From NCBI GenBank assembly GCA_041393535.1, contig JAWKJY010000002.1:1-64000 (forward strand): a DNA stretch of 64,000 bases. Reading direction: 5' to 3'. This DNA is from JAWKJY01 sp041393535 (lineage in GTDB: Bacteria; Actinomycetota; Thermoleophilia; Gaiellales; Gaiellaceae). A model generated the notes under the pieces. It searched no databases. It saw only the letters and a program-made list of their open reading frames with translations, and was not told the DNA's origin. The position numbers and the translations under genes were made by a program. Shown in pieces: positions 26,945 to 36,457 of the stretch (the stretch's first letter is position 1; each line of letters starts with the position of its first letter).

Positions 26945-28547
26945 GCGAACTCGACGACGACGTCGCGCGGGCGCCGCGCGCCGTCCTCGAGGATCGTGAA
27001 CGTCGCCGTGTCGCCCGTGCGACGGTCGCCGACCGCGTCGCAGTAGCTGCGCCGGCTCGTGTCGAGCTGCTGCCCCTCGACGGCGACGACGAGCGAGAGG
27101 CCGGCGTCGAGCCCTGACGCCGCGGCCGGCGTGTCCGCGAGCGCGGGCAGCGCGACGGTGCCCGAGAGGCCCTGGTCGTCGAGGCCGACGTCGGACGCGA
27201 CCATGCCGGGGAGGAAGCCGAAGCCGGGGTACGCGCGCGAGATCCCCTGGCGCAGGTCCTCGACGACCTCCTTGATCCGGTCGACGCCGATCGCGTAGAA
27301 CTGGTTCTGGATCGGCCGACCGCCCGCCGAGAGCAGCACGGCGGTGTTCATGCCGACGAGCTCGCCGGAGAGCGTGACGAGCGGCCCGCCGGAGTTGCCG
27401 GGGTTGATCGTGGCGTCCGTCTGGATCACGTTCGTCAGCACGGGCGGGTCGACCACGTCGATCTGGTCGTAGGTCTCCTGGACGACCGAGACGACGCCCG
27501 AGGTGGCGGTGAGGTTGTCCTGCGCCGCCGCGTTCGCCGGGTAGCCGAGCGCGATCACGGTCTGGCCGAGCCGGAGCTGTTGCTGCGAGCCGAGCGGCAG
27601 CGTCCGCAGCGCGCGTCGGTGTTCCGCACCCGGAGGAGCGCGACAAACTCGCAGGGCGCCGTCGCGACGAGCGTCGCGGGCCGGGAGTCGCCGTCGAGGG
27701 TGACCGTCCAGGCCGTGCCTCGTCTGGATGACGTGGTTGTTCGTGGATGATCAGGCCCTCGTCCGCGTCGAGCACCCAGCCGGTCCTGCCCGAGACCGTC
27801 GAGCCCGCGCTGCGCGACGACCAGCACGGTCGACGGCGGATTTGCTCGACGACGTCCGTGACGTCGGGGGTGGGCGGCGGGGCGGCGGGCCCGGCGGCGC
27901 GGGCACGGGCACGGGGATCTCGACGTCACCGGGTCCGGCGTCGCCGCCGGGGCGGGCGCCGCCACGGCCGGCGCCGGGGCCGGGGCCGGGAGCGCGACCG
28001 GGGCGGCCTCGGGCGCCGGGTCGTCGCCGCCGATCACGCCCGTGACGAAGAGGACGACGACCGCGATCGCCGCGGCGACGCCGAGCCCCAGGATCGCGGA
28101 GATCCACGTCAGGCGGTTGACCGCGCGCATCAGGCGCACGCGCTCGATCCGCGAGGCGCTCGCGCCCGAGGGCCGGGACGGCTGCGGGGCCGGCGGCGGC
28201 GCAGCGACGACGGTCGGCGAGGACGGCAGCGGCACGGCGGTCGTGGCGCCCTGGTCGCGGGTGGCCGAGAGCACGAGCACGGAGTCGCCGATGCGGATCT
28301 CGGTGCCGATCGAGACGGTCGTCGGCCGGTCGATCCGCCGCCCGCCGACGTAGGTGCCGTTCGTCGAGGCGAGATCCTCGACGAGGGCGCTCCCGTCCGC
28401 CATCGGCGTGACGACGACATGGTGGCGCGAGGCCTTCTCGTCCCCGAGGACGAGGCCGGCGTCGCGATCGCGGCCCACGAGGAACCGCTCGCCGACGACC
28501 TCCGCCGCCTTGCCGTTGTCGGGACCGCTGCGAACCAGGAGCCACAC
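26941..28547 (-). CDS. FHA-HtrA: FHA domain, membrane helix, trypsin-like protease and PDZ (frame-disrupted in the middle)
   Basis: The N-terminal FHA domain (about 1-80) has GRDRDAGLVLGDEKASRHHV and DLASTNGTYVGGRRI. A transmembrane helix (ISAILGLGVAAAIAVVVLFV) lies at about 147-172, followed by a Pro/Ala linker. The HtrA/DegP-type protease comes next: GWVLDADEGLII precedes the catalytic-His region, and INPGNSGGPLV carries the Ser. A PDZ-like C-terminal part follows (about 27200-26941). Several single-base breaks between 27570 and 27920 scramble the His and Asp regions; the intact frame 26941-27558 holds the serine half. GTG 28547 is taken as the start because FHA homology begins at VWLLVRSGPDNGK. 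It would link phosphothreonine reading inside to proteolysis outside. Confidence 0.8.
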
Positions 28548-28579
28548 GGACGTGAGCGATGCTAGCCGTCGCGCCGGCG

Positions 28580-28999
28580 TCAGCGCGCCAGCCGGACGTG
28601 GGTCGGACGCCCGGACACCGTCGCGCGCAGGACGACGTCCCCGTCCGCGTTCGTGAACGTCGCGGACGCCTCGGCGCGCCCGCGCTCGTCGACGGCGTCG
28701 ATCGTCAGCACGCACTCGACGGTGTCGCCGACGTAGACCGGCCGCTCGTAGTCGAACGTCATCCGGCTCGCGAGGACGCCGAGCAGCCCGCCGATGTGCG
28801 TCAGCATCGAGCCGGTCAGGAGCCCCGGCACGATCCGGCGGCCGAAGCGGCCCCCGGCGGAGAAGGCGTCGTCCAGGTGGTACGGGTTGAAGTCGCCCGT
28901 CACGCCGCAGAAGAGCGCGACGTCGCCGTCCGTGAACGTGCGGCGGAACGTGAACGTCCGCCCCGGCTCGAGCCGCTCGTCGTGGCCGGCGGCGCTCAT
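28580..28999 (-). CDS. MaoC-like (R)-specific hydratase
   Basis: This 139-residue hot-dog-fold protein carries the hydratase-2 motif: FCGVTGDFNPYHLDD with the catalytic Asp and His, then FGRRIVPGLLTGSMLT. It probably hydrates 2-enoyl thioesters to (R)-3-hydroxyacyl thioesters or works in a related dehydration. ATG 28999; no clear Shine-Dalgarno or -10 box at the usual distance. It lies 33 bp from the start of the FHA-protease and may be transcribed into it. Confidence 0.88.
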   Translation of the reverse strand: MSAAGHDERLEPGRTFTFRRTFTDGDVALFCGVTGDFNPYHLDDAFSAGGRFGRRIVPGLLTGSMLTHIGGLLGVLASRMTFDYERPVYVGDTVECVLTIDAVDERGRAEASATFTNADGDVVLRATVSGRPTHVRLAR

Positions 29000-29137
29000 C
29001 GCGTCGGGGCGCCGGCGGGACGGGTGCGGTCGCGGCGGCTCGTGGCGGATCCTCCGGAGACGCATGCTAGAGCGCCCGCCGGCCGGTCCCGCCGGCCCGG
29101 GTTGCACGGGCGGCGCGCGCGGGAGAGACTGTCGCCC

Positions 29138-30130
29138 ATGAGCAGCACACCACTCCACCGCGACGCGATCGTCGTCGACGGCCTGCAGATCTCCCGCTGG
29201 GGCCGCGACATCTTCGAGGAGCAGCACGCGGCCGGGATCACGGCCGTCAACTGCACCTGCTCGGTCTGGGAGGGCTTCGTCGAGACGATGGACAACATCG
29301 CCCGCTGGAAGGGCTGGTTCCGCGAGCACGGCGACCTCCTCCGCCCGGTGAAGACCGTCGAGGACGTCCACGCGGCGAAGGCCGAGGGGCGCGTCGGCGT
29401 CGTGCTCGGGTTCCAGAACCTCGGCGCGATCGAGACCGACCTGCGCCGGCTCGAGCTGTTCAAGGAGCTCGGCGTCGGCGTCATGCAGCTCGCCTACAAC
29501 ACGCAGAACCTCGTCGGCGCCGGCTGCTACGAGTCCGTCGACCGCGGCCTGACCGACTTCGGGCACGAGGTCGTCGCGGAGATGAACCGCCTCGGCATCC
29601 TCGTCGACCTCTCCCACGTCGGCTCGAACACGAGCCGCGACGCCATCCTCGCCTCGACGCGGCCGGTCGCGTACTCGCACACCTGCCCCGCCGTCACGAA
29701 CCCGCACCCGCGCAACAAGACCGACGAGGAGATCCGCTTCATCGCCGAGCGCGGCGGCTTCGTCGGCGTCACGCTCCTGCCCTGGTTCCTGCGCGCGGAC
29801 GGCAAGGCGACGCTCGCCGACTACGTCGACGCGATCGAGCACGTCGTGAGCGTCGCGGGCGAGGACTCGGTCGGCGTCGGAACGGACTACATGCAGGGCT
29901 ACGGCATGGCGTTCATCGAGTGGCTGCGCCGCGACAAGGGCTACGCGCGGCTCGTCTCCCCGCTTCCGAAGGCCGAGGGCGACGCGTTCGCGATGCCGGC
30001 CGGGCTCGACCGGATCGTCGACTGGCCGAACATCACCGCCGAGATGGAGCGCCGCGGCTGGGCCGAGGGGCGGATCCGCAAGCTGATCGGCGGCAACTGG
30101 CTGCGGCTGCTGGGCTCCGTCTGGTCGTAG
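29138..30130 (+). CDS. Membrane dipeptidase (M19 renal dipeptidase family), N-terminal zinc motif absent
   Basis: This 330-residue TIM-barrel amidohydrolase has the M19 landmarks VVLGFQNLGAIE, LAYNTQNLVGAGCYE, ILVDLSHVGSNTSRDAI, VAYSHTCPAVTNPHPRN and VGVGTDYMQGYG. The family normally starts with D-G-H-N-D, supplying His and Asp to the first zinc; here it reads VVDGLQISRW, so both are missing. The remaining ligands (Glu of AIE, His of DLSH and YSH) are kept. ATG 29138 follows a weak GAGACT box by 13 nt. It may be a mono-metal or non-peptidase member. Repeat copy B starts right after its stop. Confidence 0.88.
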   Translation: MSSTPLHRDAIVVDGLQISRWGRDIFEEQHAAGITAVNCTCSVWEGFVETMDNIARWKGWFREHGDLLRPVKTVEDVHAAKAEGRVGVVLGFQNLGAIETDLRRLELFKELGVGVMQLAYNTQNLVGAGCYESVDRGLTDFGHEVVAEMNRLGILVDLSHVGSNTSRDAILASTRPVAYSHTCPAVTNPHPRNKTDEEIRFIAERGGFVGVTLLPWFLRADGKATLADYVDAIEHVVSVAGEDSVGVGTDYMQGYGMAFIEWLRRDKGYARLVSPLPKAEGDAFAMPAGLDRIVDWPNITAEMERRGWAEGRIRKLIGGNWLRLLGSVWS

Positions 30131-30290
30131 TGCGGGGGAGATAGCTGGGGGGAGAAGCTCGCGCTGCTCCCCCCAGGGCCCCCCTCATCGCGCCAGGCGA
30201 CTGGCCCTCGGGCTGCGCAGGGCGCTTCGGGTGGGCGGCTGCTCCGAGCAGACGTCGTCGTCGGAGGGCGGCAACGCCACCCGCCTCCCA
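30131..30290 (+). repeat. Two-hairpin 3' intergenic element, copy B
   Basis: Located directly 3' of the dipeptidase. Hairpin 1 (30145-30176) pairs CTGGGGGGAG with CTCCCCCCAG and then, past one mismatch, AGC with GCT around a TCGC loop. CCCCTCATCGCGCCAGGC follows, then GCTCCGAGCAG and a GGAGGGCGG-rich second stem near 30262-30287. The copy is diverged in sequence from A and C, but the stem layout is kept. The remaining 100 bp to the VOC gene hold nothing else recognisable. Confidence 0.7.
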
Positions 30291-30387
30291 TCGCCCGGAT
30301 CGGGTCCCGTCCGCGCGCCGGCAGGACGGTCTTCTCGAGCAGCCCTCCTGCCGTGCTCGAGCCAATGGATCGACGAGAGGAGCGAGG

Positions 30388-30747
30388 ATGCGAGTGACCG
30401 GGGTGACGGCCAACCTGCCGGTGTCGAGTGTGGAGGCCGCCGTGGGCTTCTACGCCGACTACCTCGGGCTGGGCGTCGAGGAGATGAATCTCGGCTGGGT
30501 TGCCCGGTACAGGACGGCGGACGGACGTGCGTCCCTCCAGCTCGTCACCCGCGACGCCACGAGTCCCGTCGACTCCGTCCTCTCGGTGCACGTCGGCGAC
30601 GGGGTCGACGAGGCCTACGCCGAAGCGCAACGTCGCGGCTACGAGATCGTGCACCCGCTGACGGACGAGCCCTGGGGCGTCCGGAGGTTCCTCGTGCGCG
30701 ACCCGGACGGCAACGTGATCAACGTCGTCAGCCACCGGGACGAGTAG
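30388..30747 (+). CDS. VOC (glyoxalase/bleomycin-resistance) family protein
   Basis: This 119-residue single VOC module starts TGVTANLPVSSVEAAVGFYADYLGL and ends RFLVRDPDGNVINVVSH, the hallmark paired beta-alpha-beta-beta-beta units. The C-terminal Asn/His region resembles metal-binding members, but the complete ligand set is not certain. ATG 30388 has GAGAGGAGCGAGG just upstream as ribosome binding site. It is probably monocistronic, and the specific reaction (glyoxalase, dioxygenase or resistance protein) cannot be told. Confidence 0.88.
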   Translation: MRVTGVTANLPVSSVEAAVGFYADYLGLGVEEMNLGWVARYRTADGRASLQLVTRDATSPVDSVLSVHVGDGVDEAYAEAQRRGYEIVHPLTDEPWGVRRFLVRDPDGNVINVVSHRDE

Positions 30748-30823
30748 CCCGACCGGTCGTCCCGGGACAGGGGCCGGACGCCGGAGGGATGCCGGCTGGC
30801 GACGCTGACGACCGCCGGGCGCG

Positions 30824-32263
30824 CTACGGCTTCCCTGCGGCGCGCTCGGCGGTGCGGGCGATCTCGCGCAGCATGCCGCCGAAGATGAACCCGTGCGCGG
30901 GCCAGAGCGTGTACCAGTAGACGAGCCCCCACAGGCCCGACGGGTCGAAGATCGCGGTCTGCGTGATCTCGCTGCCCCGCGGGTGCGGGCGCACCTCGAA
31001 CTGGAGCCACGCGCGACCGGGCACCTTCATCTCGGCCTGCAGCCGGAGCAGCTCGTCCTGCTCGAACGCCTCGACGCGCCAGAAGTCGATCGTGTCGCCC
31101 ACGCGGACTCCGACCGGGTCGCGCCGGCCGCGGCGCAGGCCGGGCCCGCCGACGAGGACGTCGAGCGCCCCGCGCAGACGCCAGAGCAGGCCGCCGCGGT
31201 ACCAGCCGGTGTCGCCTCCGATCCGCTGGATCGGCGCGAACGCCGCGGCAGGCGGGGCGGCGACGGCGAGCGCGCGCGAGTCGACGAGCCGCGAGCCGCG
31301 CCGCTCGCCACCGTACGGCACGCGATCGGCGAAGGCCTCGTCCGACCAGCGCGTCTCCGCGAACTCCCGATCCTCGTTGACGAGGGCGCGGGCGATCGCG
31401 TCGCGGTAGCCACGCGGGCGCACCGGGAAGACCGACAGCGAGCGGTCGTCGCGGACGAGCGTCTCGTTGCGCAGCGAGTCGACCAGCTTGCGGCCGATCC
31501 CCGCGTAGACGGGGGTGACCAGCCCCAGCCACAGGCTCGACAGGTGCGGCGTCAGCACCGGCACGGGCAGCATCGCGCGGCGCAGGCCGCGCTGGCGCGC
31601 GTACTCGCGCATCAGCTCGAGGTAGGTCGCGGAGTCGGCGCCGCCGATCTCGAACAGCTCGCCGCCGGCTGGCTCGCGGTCGAGCGCGGCGAGCAGGTAC
31701 GCGAGCACGTCCTCGATCGCGATCGGCTGCGCCCGCGTCCGCACCCAGCGCGGGCAGACCATGAACGGGAGCCGGTCGACGAGCGCCCGGATCATCTCGA
31801 ACGACGCACTGCCCGATCCGATCACGATCGACGCGCGGAACTCGATCGTCGGCACGGCCGACTCGCGCAGGACTCGACCGACCTCCTGCCGCGAGGCGAG
31901 GTGCGCCGACAGGTCGCCCTGGCCAAGGCCGCCGAGGTAGACGATCCGCCGCACGCCGGCCTCGCGCGCCGCATCGGCGAAGGCGCGTGCGGCCTCGCGG
32001 TCGGCATCGTCGAACGGCCGGCTCGAGCCCATCGAGTGGACGAGGTAGTAGGCCGTGTGGACGCCCGCGAGGGCCGGGCCGATCGTCTCCGGGCGCAGGA
32101 CGTCGCCCTCGACCACCTCCGTCCCGGCCGCGACGCGGCGCGCGAGCAGCTCGGGCCGGCGGGAGACGCAGCGGACGCGCTCGCCGCGCTCCTCGAGCGC
32201 GCGCAGCAGCCGGCCGCCGATGTAGCCCGTCGCGCCGGTGAGCAGGATCAGCCCGTCGATCAC
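30824..32263 (-). CDS. NAD(P)-binding SDR fused to DUF2867
   Basis: 479 residues. The N-terminal extended/atypical SDR part begins LILLTGATGYIGGRLL, with the TGxxGxxG dinucleotide site, and continues YYLVHSMGSS and RRIVYLGGLG to about 290. The C-terminal half, about 320-470, is the DUF2867 (SRPBCC-like) domain: GGDTGWYRGGLLWRLRG, GVRVGDTIDFWRVEAFE, GLVYWYTLWPAHGFIFGGM. This architecture matches uncharacterised YbjT-like proteins. Start GTG 32263; the OsmC gene is divergent 96 bp away. The substrate is unknown. Confidence 0.9.
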   Translation of the reverse strand: MIDGLILLTGATGYIGGRLLRALEERGERVRCVSRRPELLARRVAAGTEVVEGDVLRPETIGPALAGVHTAYYLVHSMGSSRPFDDADREAARAFADAAREAGVRRIVYLGGLGQGDLSAHLASRQEVGRVLRESAVPTIEFRASIVIGSGSASFEMIRALVDRLPFMVCPRWVRTRAQPIAIEDVLAYLLAALDREPAGGELFEIGGADSATYLELMREYARQRGLRRAMLPVPVLTPHLSSLWLGLVTPVYAGIGRKLVDSLRNETLVRDDRSLSVFPVRPRGYRDAIARALVNEDREFAETRWSDEAFADRVPYGGERRGSRLVDSRALAVAAPPAAAFAPIQRIGGDTGWYRGGLLWRLRGALDVLVGGPGLRRGRRDPVGVRVGDTIDFWRVEAFEQDELLRLQAEMKVPGRAWLQFEVRPHPRGSEITQTAIFDPSGLWGLVYWYTLWPAHGFIFGGMLREIARTAERAAGKP

Positions 32264-32359
32264 CCGAGCCTAGCGGCGGCCCGGCCGGCCGCGGCGCGGG
32301 ACCGCCCCGTCTCTACGCTTGGCGCACCAAGTCCCTGCCACGAGACGAGGAGGAGACCC

Positions 32360-32788
32360 ATGGCGGTCGAGAAGCGCGCATCCGCGGTGTGGAGCGGGAA
32401 CCTGATGGAGGGCAGCGGCACCGTGACGACGGGCAGCGGGACGCTGACGGACGTCGCGGTCAGCTGGCCGAAGCGGGCCGAGCAGGGCGCGGACGCGACG
32501 AGCCCCGAGGAGCTGATCGCGGCCGCCCACGCGACGTGCTTCAGCATGGCGCTCGCGCACGGCCTGACGCAGGCCGGCACCCCGCCGGAGCAGCTGCGGG
32601 TCACGGCGACCGTGGGCTTCCAGCCGGGCCAGGGCATCACGGGCAGCCACCTCGACGTCGAGGGCACCGTCCCCGGCCTCGACGACCAGGCCTTCCGCGA
32701 CGCGGCGACGACGGCGGCCCAGAGCTGCCCGGTCTCGAAGGCCCTGAGCGGCGTCCAGATCAGCCACGAGGCGAGGCTCGCGGGCTAG
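32360..32788 (+). CDS. OsmC/Ohr-family peroxiredoxin
   Basis: This 142-residue OsmC-fold thiol peroxidase has both redox cysteines: AAHATCFSMALAHGL and the later SCPVSKAL. SPEELIAAAHA is typical of OsmC itself rather than Ohr. It reduces organic hydroperoxides in the cytoplasm. ATG 32360 has GAGGAGGAG 5-13 nt upstream, and a TACGCT box near 32313 may be its -10, giving a short leader. It is followed by inverted repeat copy C. Confidence 0.92.
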   Translation: MAVEKRASAVWSGNLMEGSGTVTTGSGTLTDVAVSWPKRAEQGADATSPEELIAAAHATCFSMALAHGLTQAGTPPEQLRVTATVGFQPGQGITGSHLDVEGTVPGLDDQAFRDAATTAAQSCPVSKALSGVQISHEARLAG

Positions 32789-32796
32789 CGGGCGGG

Positions 32797-32945
32797 TCTC
32801 CGCGGAGGAGGGCAGCTTGCTGTCCTCCGACCAGAGCGCACGTCGGAGAGGGCGCCGACGCCGTGCGCCAGGCAAGGCCCGAGTGCGAGAGGCCGTGGCG
32901 CGATGAGGGGGCCCACGGGGGAGAAGCGCGAGCTTCTCCCCCGTG
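32797..32945 (-). repeat. Two-hairpin 3' intergenic element, copy C (inverted)
   Basis: Read on the minus strand it begins 5 nt after the E1 gene's stop. Hairpin 1 is perfect: a 14-bp stem CACGGGGGAGAAGC (32914-32927 with 32932-32945) and a 4-nt loop. Downstream come CCCCTCATCGCGCC and hairpin 2 (32807-32828) with arms GGAGG and CAGC. The stretch around hairpin 2 matches copy A over more than 25 bases. It also separates E1 from the convergent OsmC gene. Confidence 0.8.
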
Positions 32946-32950
32946 CCGTT

Positions 32951-35021
32951 TCAGCGGAGCGAGCGCACCGCCGCGACGATGTCGTTCGCGGACGGCAGCG
33001 TCAGCTGCTCGAGGTCCTTCTGGTAGGGGATCGGGTAGTGCGGCGCACCCAGGCGGACGATCGGCGCGTCGAGGTCCCAGAACGCGTGCTGCGCGATCTG
33101 CGCCGCGATCTCGCCGCCGATGCCGCCGAACTGGGCGGCCTCGTGGACGATCACGACGCGCGTGGTCTTCGTCACCGACGAGACGATCGTCTCCGTGTCG
33201 AGCGGGGAGATCGTCCGCGGGTCGACGACCTCGACGCTGATCCCCTCGCGCTCGAGGTCGCGCGCGGCGCGGAGCGCGAGCGGCACCATCGCGCCGAGCG
33301 CGACGACGGTCACGTCCGTGCCCTCGCGGGCGATGCTGGCCTTGCCGAGCGGCAGGAGGTAGCGCTCCTCCGGGACCGGCTCCGCCTCGGCGAAGAACAG
33401 CATCTTCTGCTCGAGGAAGATCACCGGGTTGTCGTCGCGGATCGCCGCGGACAGCAGGCCCTTCGCGTCGTAGGCGTTCGAGGGCATGACGACGACGAGC
33501 CCGGGCACGTGGGCGAACATCGCCTCCAGGCTCTGCGAGTGCTGCGCCGCGAGGCGGGCGCCGCCGCCTCCGGCCGTCCGGATCACGAGCGGCATCGGGG
33601 CCGTCCCGCCCAGCATGAAGCGGAGCTTCGCGGCCTGGTTGACGATCTGGTCCATCGTCACCTGGGTGAAGTCCGAGAACTGCAGCTCGACGACCGGCCG
33701 CATCCCGGCGAGCGCGGCGCCGACCCCGGCCCCGACGAAGCCCGACTCGGTCAGCGGCGTGTCGCGGACGCGCTCGGCGCCGTACTTCTCGTACAGCCCC
33801 TCGGTCGCGCGGAACAGGCCGCCGACCTTGCCGACGTCCTCGCCCATGACGAAGACCGTCGGGTCGGCGTCGAGCTCGTGGTCGAGCGCCTCGCGCACCG
33901 CCTGGACGAAGCCGATCGCGCGCTCGCCCCGCGGCGGCGGCGCGTCGTACGTCGCATGCGGCGCGTACACGGACGTGAACAGGTCGTCCGGGCTCGCGTC
34001 CTCGTCCTTCGCCGCCTGCTCGATCGCCGCGGTGATCTCGTCCTCGATCCGCGTCTGGAGGGCGACGAGCGAGTCCTCGTCGAGCTCGCCGAGCTCGCGC
34101 AGCACGTTCTCGAAGCGCGGCAGCGGGTCCTTCGGCTCCCACTCGGCCACGACCGCCGGATCGCGCGTGTCCGGGAGGTTGGCGCGCATCGAGTGCTGCA
34201 TCCGGCGGAACGTCTTCAGCTCGAGGAAGGTCGGCCCGCCGCCGGTGCGGGCGAGCTCGATCGCGCGCGCGGCCGCCTCCTCGACGGCCAGCACGTCGTT
34301 CCCGTCGACGACCTCGCCCGGCATCCCGTACCCGGCCGCGCGCACCGCCAGGTCGGGCACCGCGCGGGTCTCCTTCCAGCCGACCGAGAGCGCGAACTGG
34401 TTGTTCTCGCAGACGAAGACGACGGGGAGCTTCCACGTCGCCGCGAGGTTCATCGCCTCGTGCACGGAGCCCTGCCCGGCGCCGCCGTCCCCGAAGAACG
34501 CCACGGCGACCTGGTCGGTGCCGCGCAGGCGGGCCGAGAGCGCCGCGCCGCCCGCGGGGGGCGCCGGCGCCGATGATCCCGTTGCAGCCGATGATGTCGA
34601 GGTCCAAGATGTCGGCGATGTGCATGGAGCCGCCGGACCTTGCAGTAGCCGTGCGCTTGCCGAACATCTCGGCCATCATCCGGTGCGCGCTCGCGCCCCG
34701 CGCGAGCAGGTGGCCGTGGCTGCGGTGGTGCCCGACGAGGTAGTCGCCGGGGCGCATGATCGCGCTGACGCCGACGGCGATCGCCTCCTGCCCGACGCAG
34801 CTGTGCGCCGTGCCGGTGATCACGCCCTCCTTGAACAGGTCGGTCGCCCGCTCCTCGAAGCGGCGGATCAGGTACATGCGGCGGTACAGCTCCGTCAGCG
34901 GCGGGCGCTCTGCCGGGCGGTCGAGCCACAGCGGGCGCTTCGCGACCTTCGTCATCTCGGTGTCCCCGCCCCCATCGGTCGGGGCGGCGGCGGTGCGGCG
35001 TTGCCTGCTCTGCTCGGTCAT
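32951..35021 (-). CDS. Thiamine-dependent 2-oxo acid dehydrogenase E1, fused alpha-beta (two frameshifts)
   Basis: A single polypeptide of about 690 residues. The alpha part runs from MTEQSRQRR through LYRRMYLIRRFEERA, GTAHSCVGQEAIAVG and VGHHRSHGHLLARG to the ThDP motif GDGGAGQGSVHEAMNLA with VCENNQFALS. The beta part holds VFVMGEDVGKVGGLF, LTESGFVGAGVGAALAG, VELQFSDFTQVTMDQIVNQAAK and HEAAQFGGIGGEI. Frames break near 34635 and 34560; 32951-34504 is one clean frame. The start shares a base with the ALDH stop (TGATG). It decarboxylates a 2-oxo acid onto lipoylated E2. No E2 or E3 is in this window. Branched-chain, pyruvate or acetoin specificity cannot be fixed. Confidence 0.85.
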
Positions 35022-36457
35022 CAGGTCCCCAGGTAGACGGTCTTGAGACGGGTGTAGAAGTCGACGGCGACGGTCCCCTGCTCGCGGAACGTGCCGCTCG
35101 ACGACTCCTTGACGCCGCCGAAGGGTGCGTTCAGGTCGAGCCCCGTGGTCGGCCGGTTGATCTTGACGACGCCGATGTCGGCCTCGTCGGCGAAGCGCAT
35201 GGCGGCGGTCAGGTCGTTCGTGACGATGCCGCCGGAGAGCCCGTAGCGCGAGTCGTTCGCGAGCCCGATCGCCTCGTCGAGGCTCGCCACCTCGATCACG
35301 CCGATCACCGGCCCGAAGATCTCCTCGCGGGCGATGCGCATCGTCGGCGTGACGCCGGCGAAGACGGCCGGGGCGAGGAAGTTCTCCTGCTGCGCGCCGC
35401 CGGCGACGAGCTGCGCGCCCTCCTGCCTGCCGACCTCGAGGTAGGAGAGGTCGCTCTCGAGCTGGCCTTCGCTGACGACCGGCCCCATCCTCGTCTCGGG
35501 CAGGAGGCCGTCCCCGGGCTGCCAGGCGGCTGCCTCCTTCGCGAGCGCCTCGACGAGCCGGTCGTGGATGCCGCGCGTCGCGATCACGCGGCTCGTGGCG
35601 GTGCACGCCTGCCCGGTCAGGCCGAAGCCGCCGGCCGCGGCGATCCGCGCCGCGGCGACGGGGTCGGCGTCGTCGAGGACGACCATCGCGTTCTTGCCGC
35701 CCATCTCGAGCTGCACGCGGGCGAGCCGCTCCGCGCCGAGCCGGTTGATCCGCTTGCCGACCTCCGTCGAGCCGGTGAACGAGATCGCGGCGATCCGCTC
35801 GTCGCGCACGAGCGCGTCGCCGATCACCCCGCCCGGGCCGTGGACGACGTTCAGCACCCCCGCGGGCAGGCCCGCGTCGAGCAGGCACTCGGCGAGGTGC
35901 TGCACCGAGACGGGGGTCAGCGCCGCCGGCTTGAGCACGACGGCGTTCCCCGCGATCAGCGCGGGCGCGAGCTTCCAGGTCGGGATCGCGATCGGGAAGT
36001 TCCACGGCGTGATCAGCGCGACGACCCCGAGCGGCTCCTTGACCGTGTAGAGGTGCGTGCTCGGAACCGAGGAGGGGAGCGTCTGGCCGATCAGGCGCCA
36101 GCCCTCGCCGGACATGAAGCGCATGATGTCCGCGGCGCGCTGGACCTCGCCCGTCGCCTCCGCGATCGTCTTGCCCTCCTCGCGGCAGAGCGCCTCGGCG
36201 ATCGCCTGCTTGCGCTCCTGCAGCAGCTCGGCGGCGCGGGCGAGGATCGCGCCGCGGGCGGGGGCGGGCGTGTTGCGCCAGCCGCGAGCGGCGGCCTGGG
36301 CCGCCTCGATCGCGGCGTCCGCCTCGTCGAGCCCGCCGACGGGAAGCTGCGCGACGACGTCGTCCGGGCGGGCCGGGTTGCGCCGCTCGCCGCCCGGCTC
36401 GCCGAGCCACTCGCCGCCGATCAGGTGCCGGACGCGAACGGTGCCTGTGGCGCTCAT
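35021..36457 (-). CDS. NAD(P)-dependent aldehyde dehydrogenase (2-oxoglutarate semialdehyde dehydrogenase-like)
   Basis: This 478-residue ALDH superfamily member has ITPWNFPIAIPTWKLAPAL, FTGSTEVGKRI for cofactor binding, the general base in LEMGGKNAMVVLDDAD and the nucleophile in GLTGQACTATSRV, and ends GGVKESSSGTFREQG. The closest recognisable type is the semialdehyde/2,5-dioxopentanoate dehydrogenase group. The ATG at 36457 overlaps the FAH gene's stop by four bases, and its own stop overlaps the E1 start, so the three genes are translated together. Oxidation of 2,5-dioxopentanoate to 2-oxoglutarate is inferred from the FAH neighbour. Confidence 0.9.
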   Translation of the reverse strand: MSATGTVRVRHLIGGEWLGEPGGERRNPARPDDVVAQLPVGGLDEADAAIEAAQAAARGWRNTPAPARGAILARAAELLQERKQAIAEALCREEGKTIAEATGEVQRAADIMRFMSGEGWRLIGQTLPSSVPSTHLYTVKEPLGVVALITPWNFPIAIPTWKLAPALIAGNAVVLKPAALTPVSVQHLAECLLDAGLPAGVLNVVHGPGGVIGDALVRDERIAAISFTGSTEVGKRINRLGAERLARVQLEMGGKNAMVVLDDADPVAAARIAAAGGFGLTGQACTATSRVIATRGIHDRLVEALAKEAAAWQPGDGLLPETRMGPVVSEGQLESDLSYLEVGRQEGAQLVAGGAQQENFLAPAVFAGVTPTMRIAREEIFGPVIGVIEVASLDEAIGLANDSRYGLSGGIVTNDLTAAMRFADEADIGVVKINRPTTGLDLNAPFGGVKESSSGTFREQGTVAVDFYTRLKTVYLGT

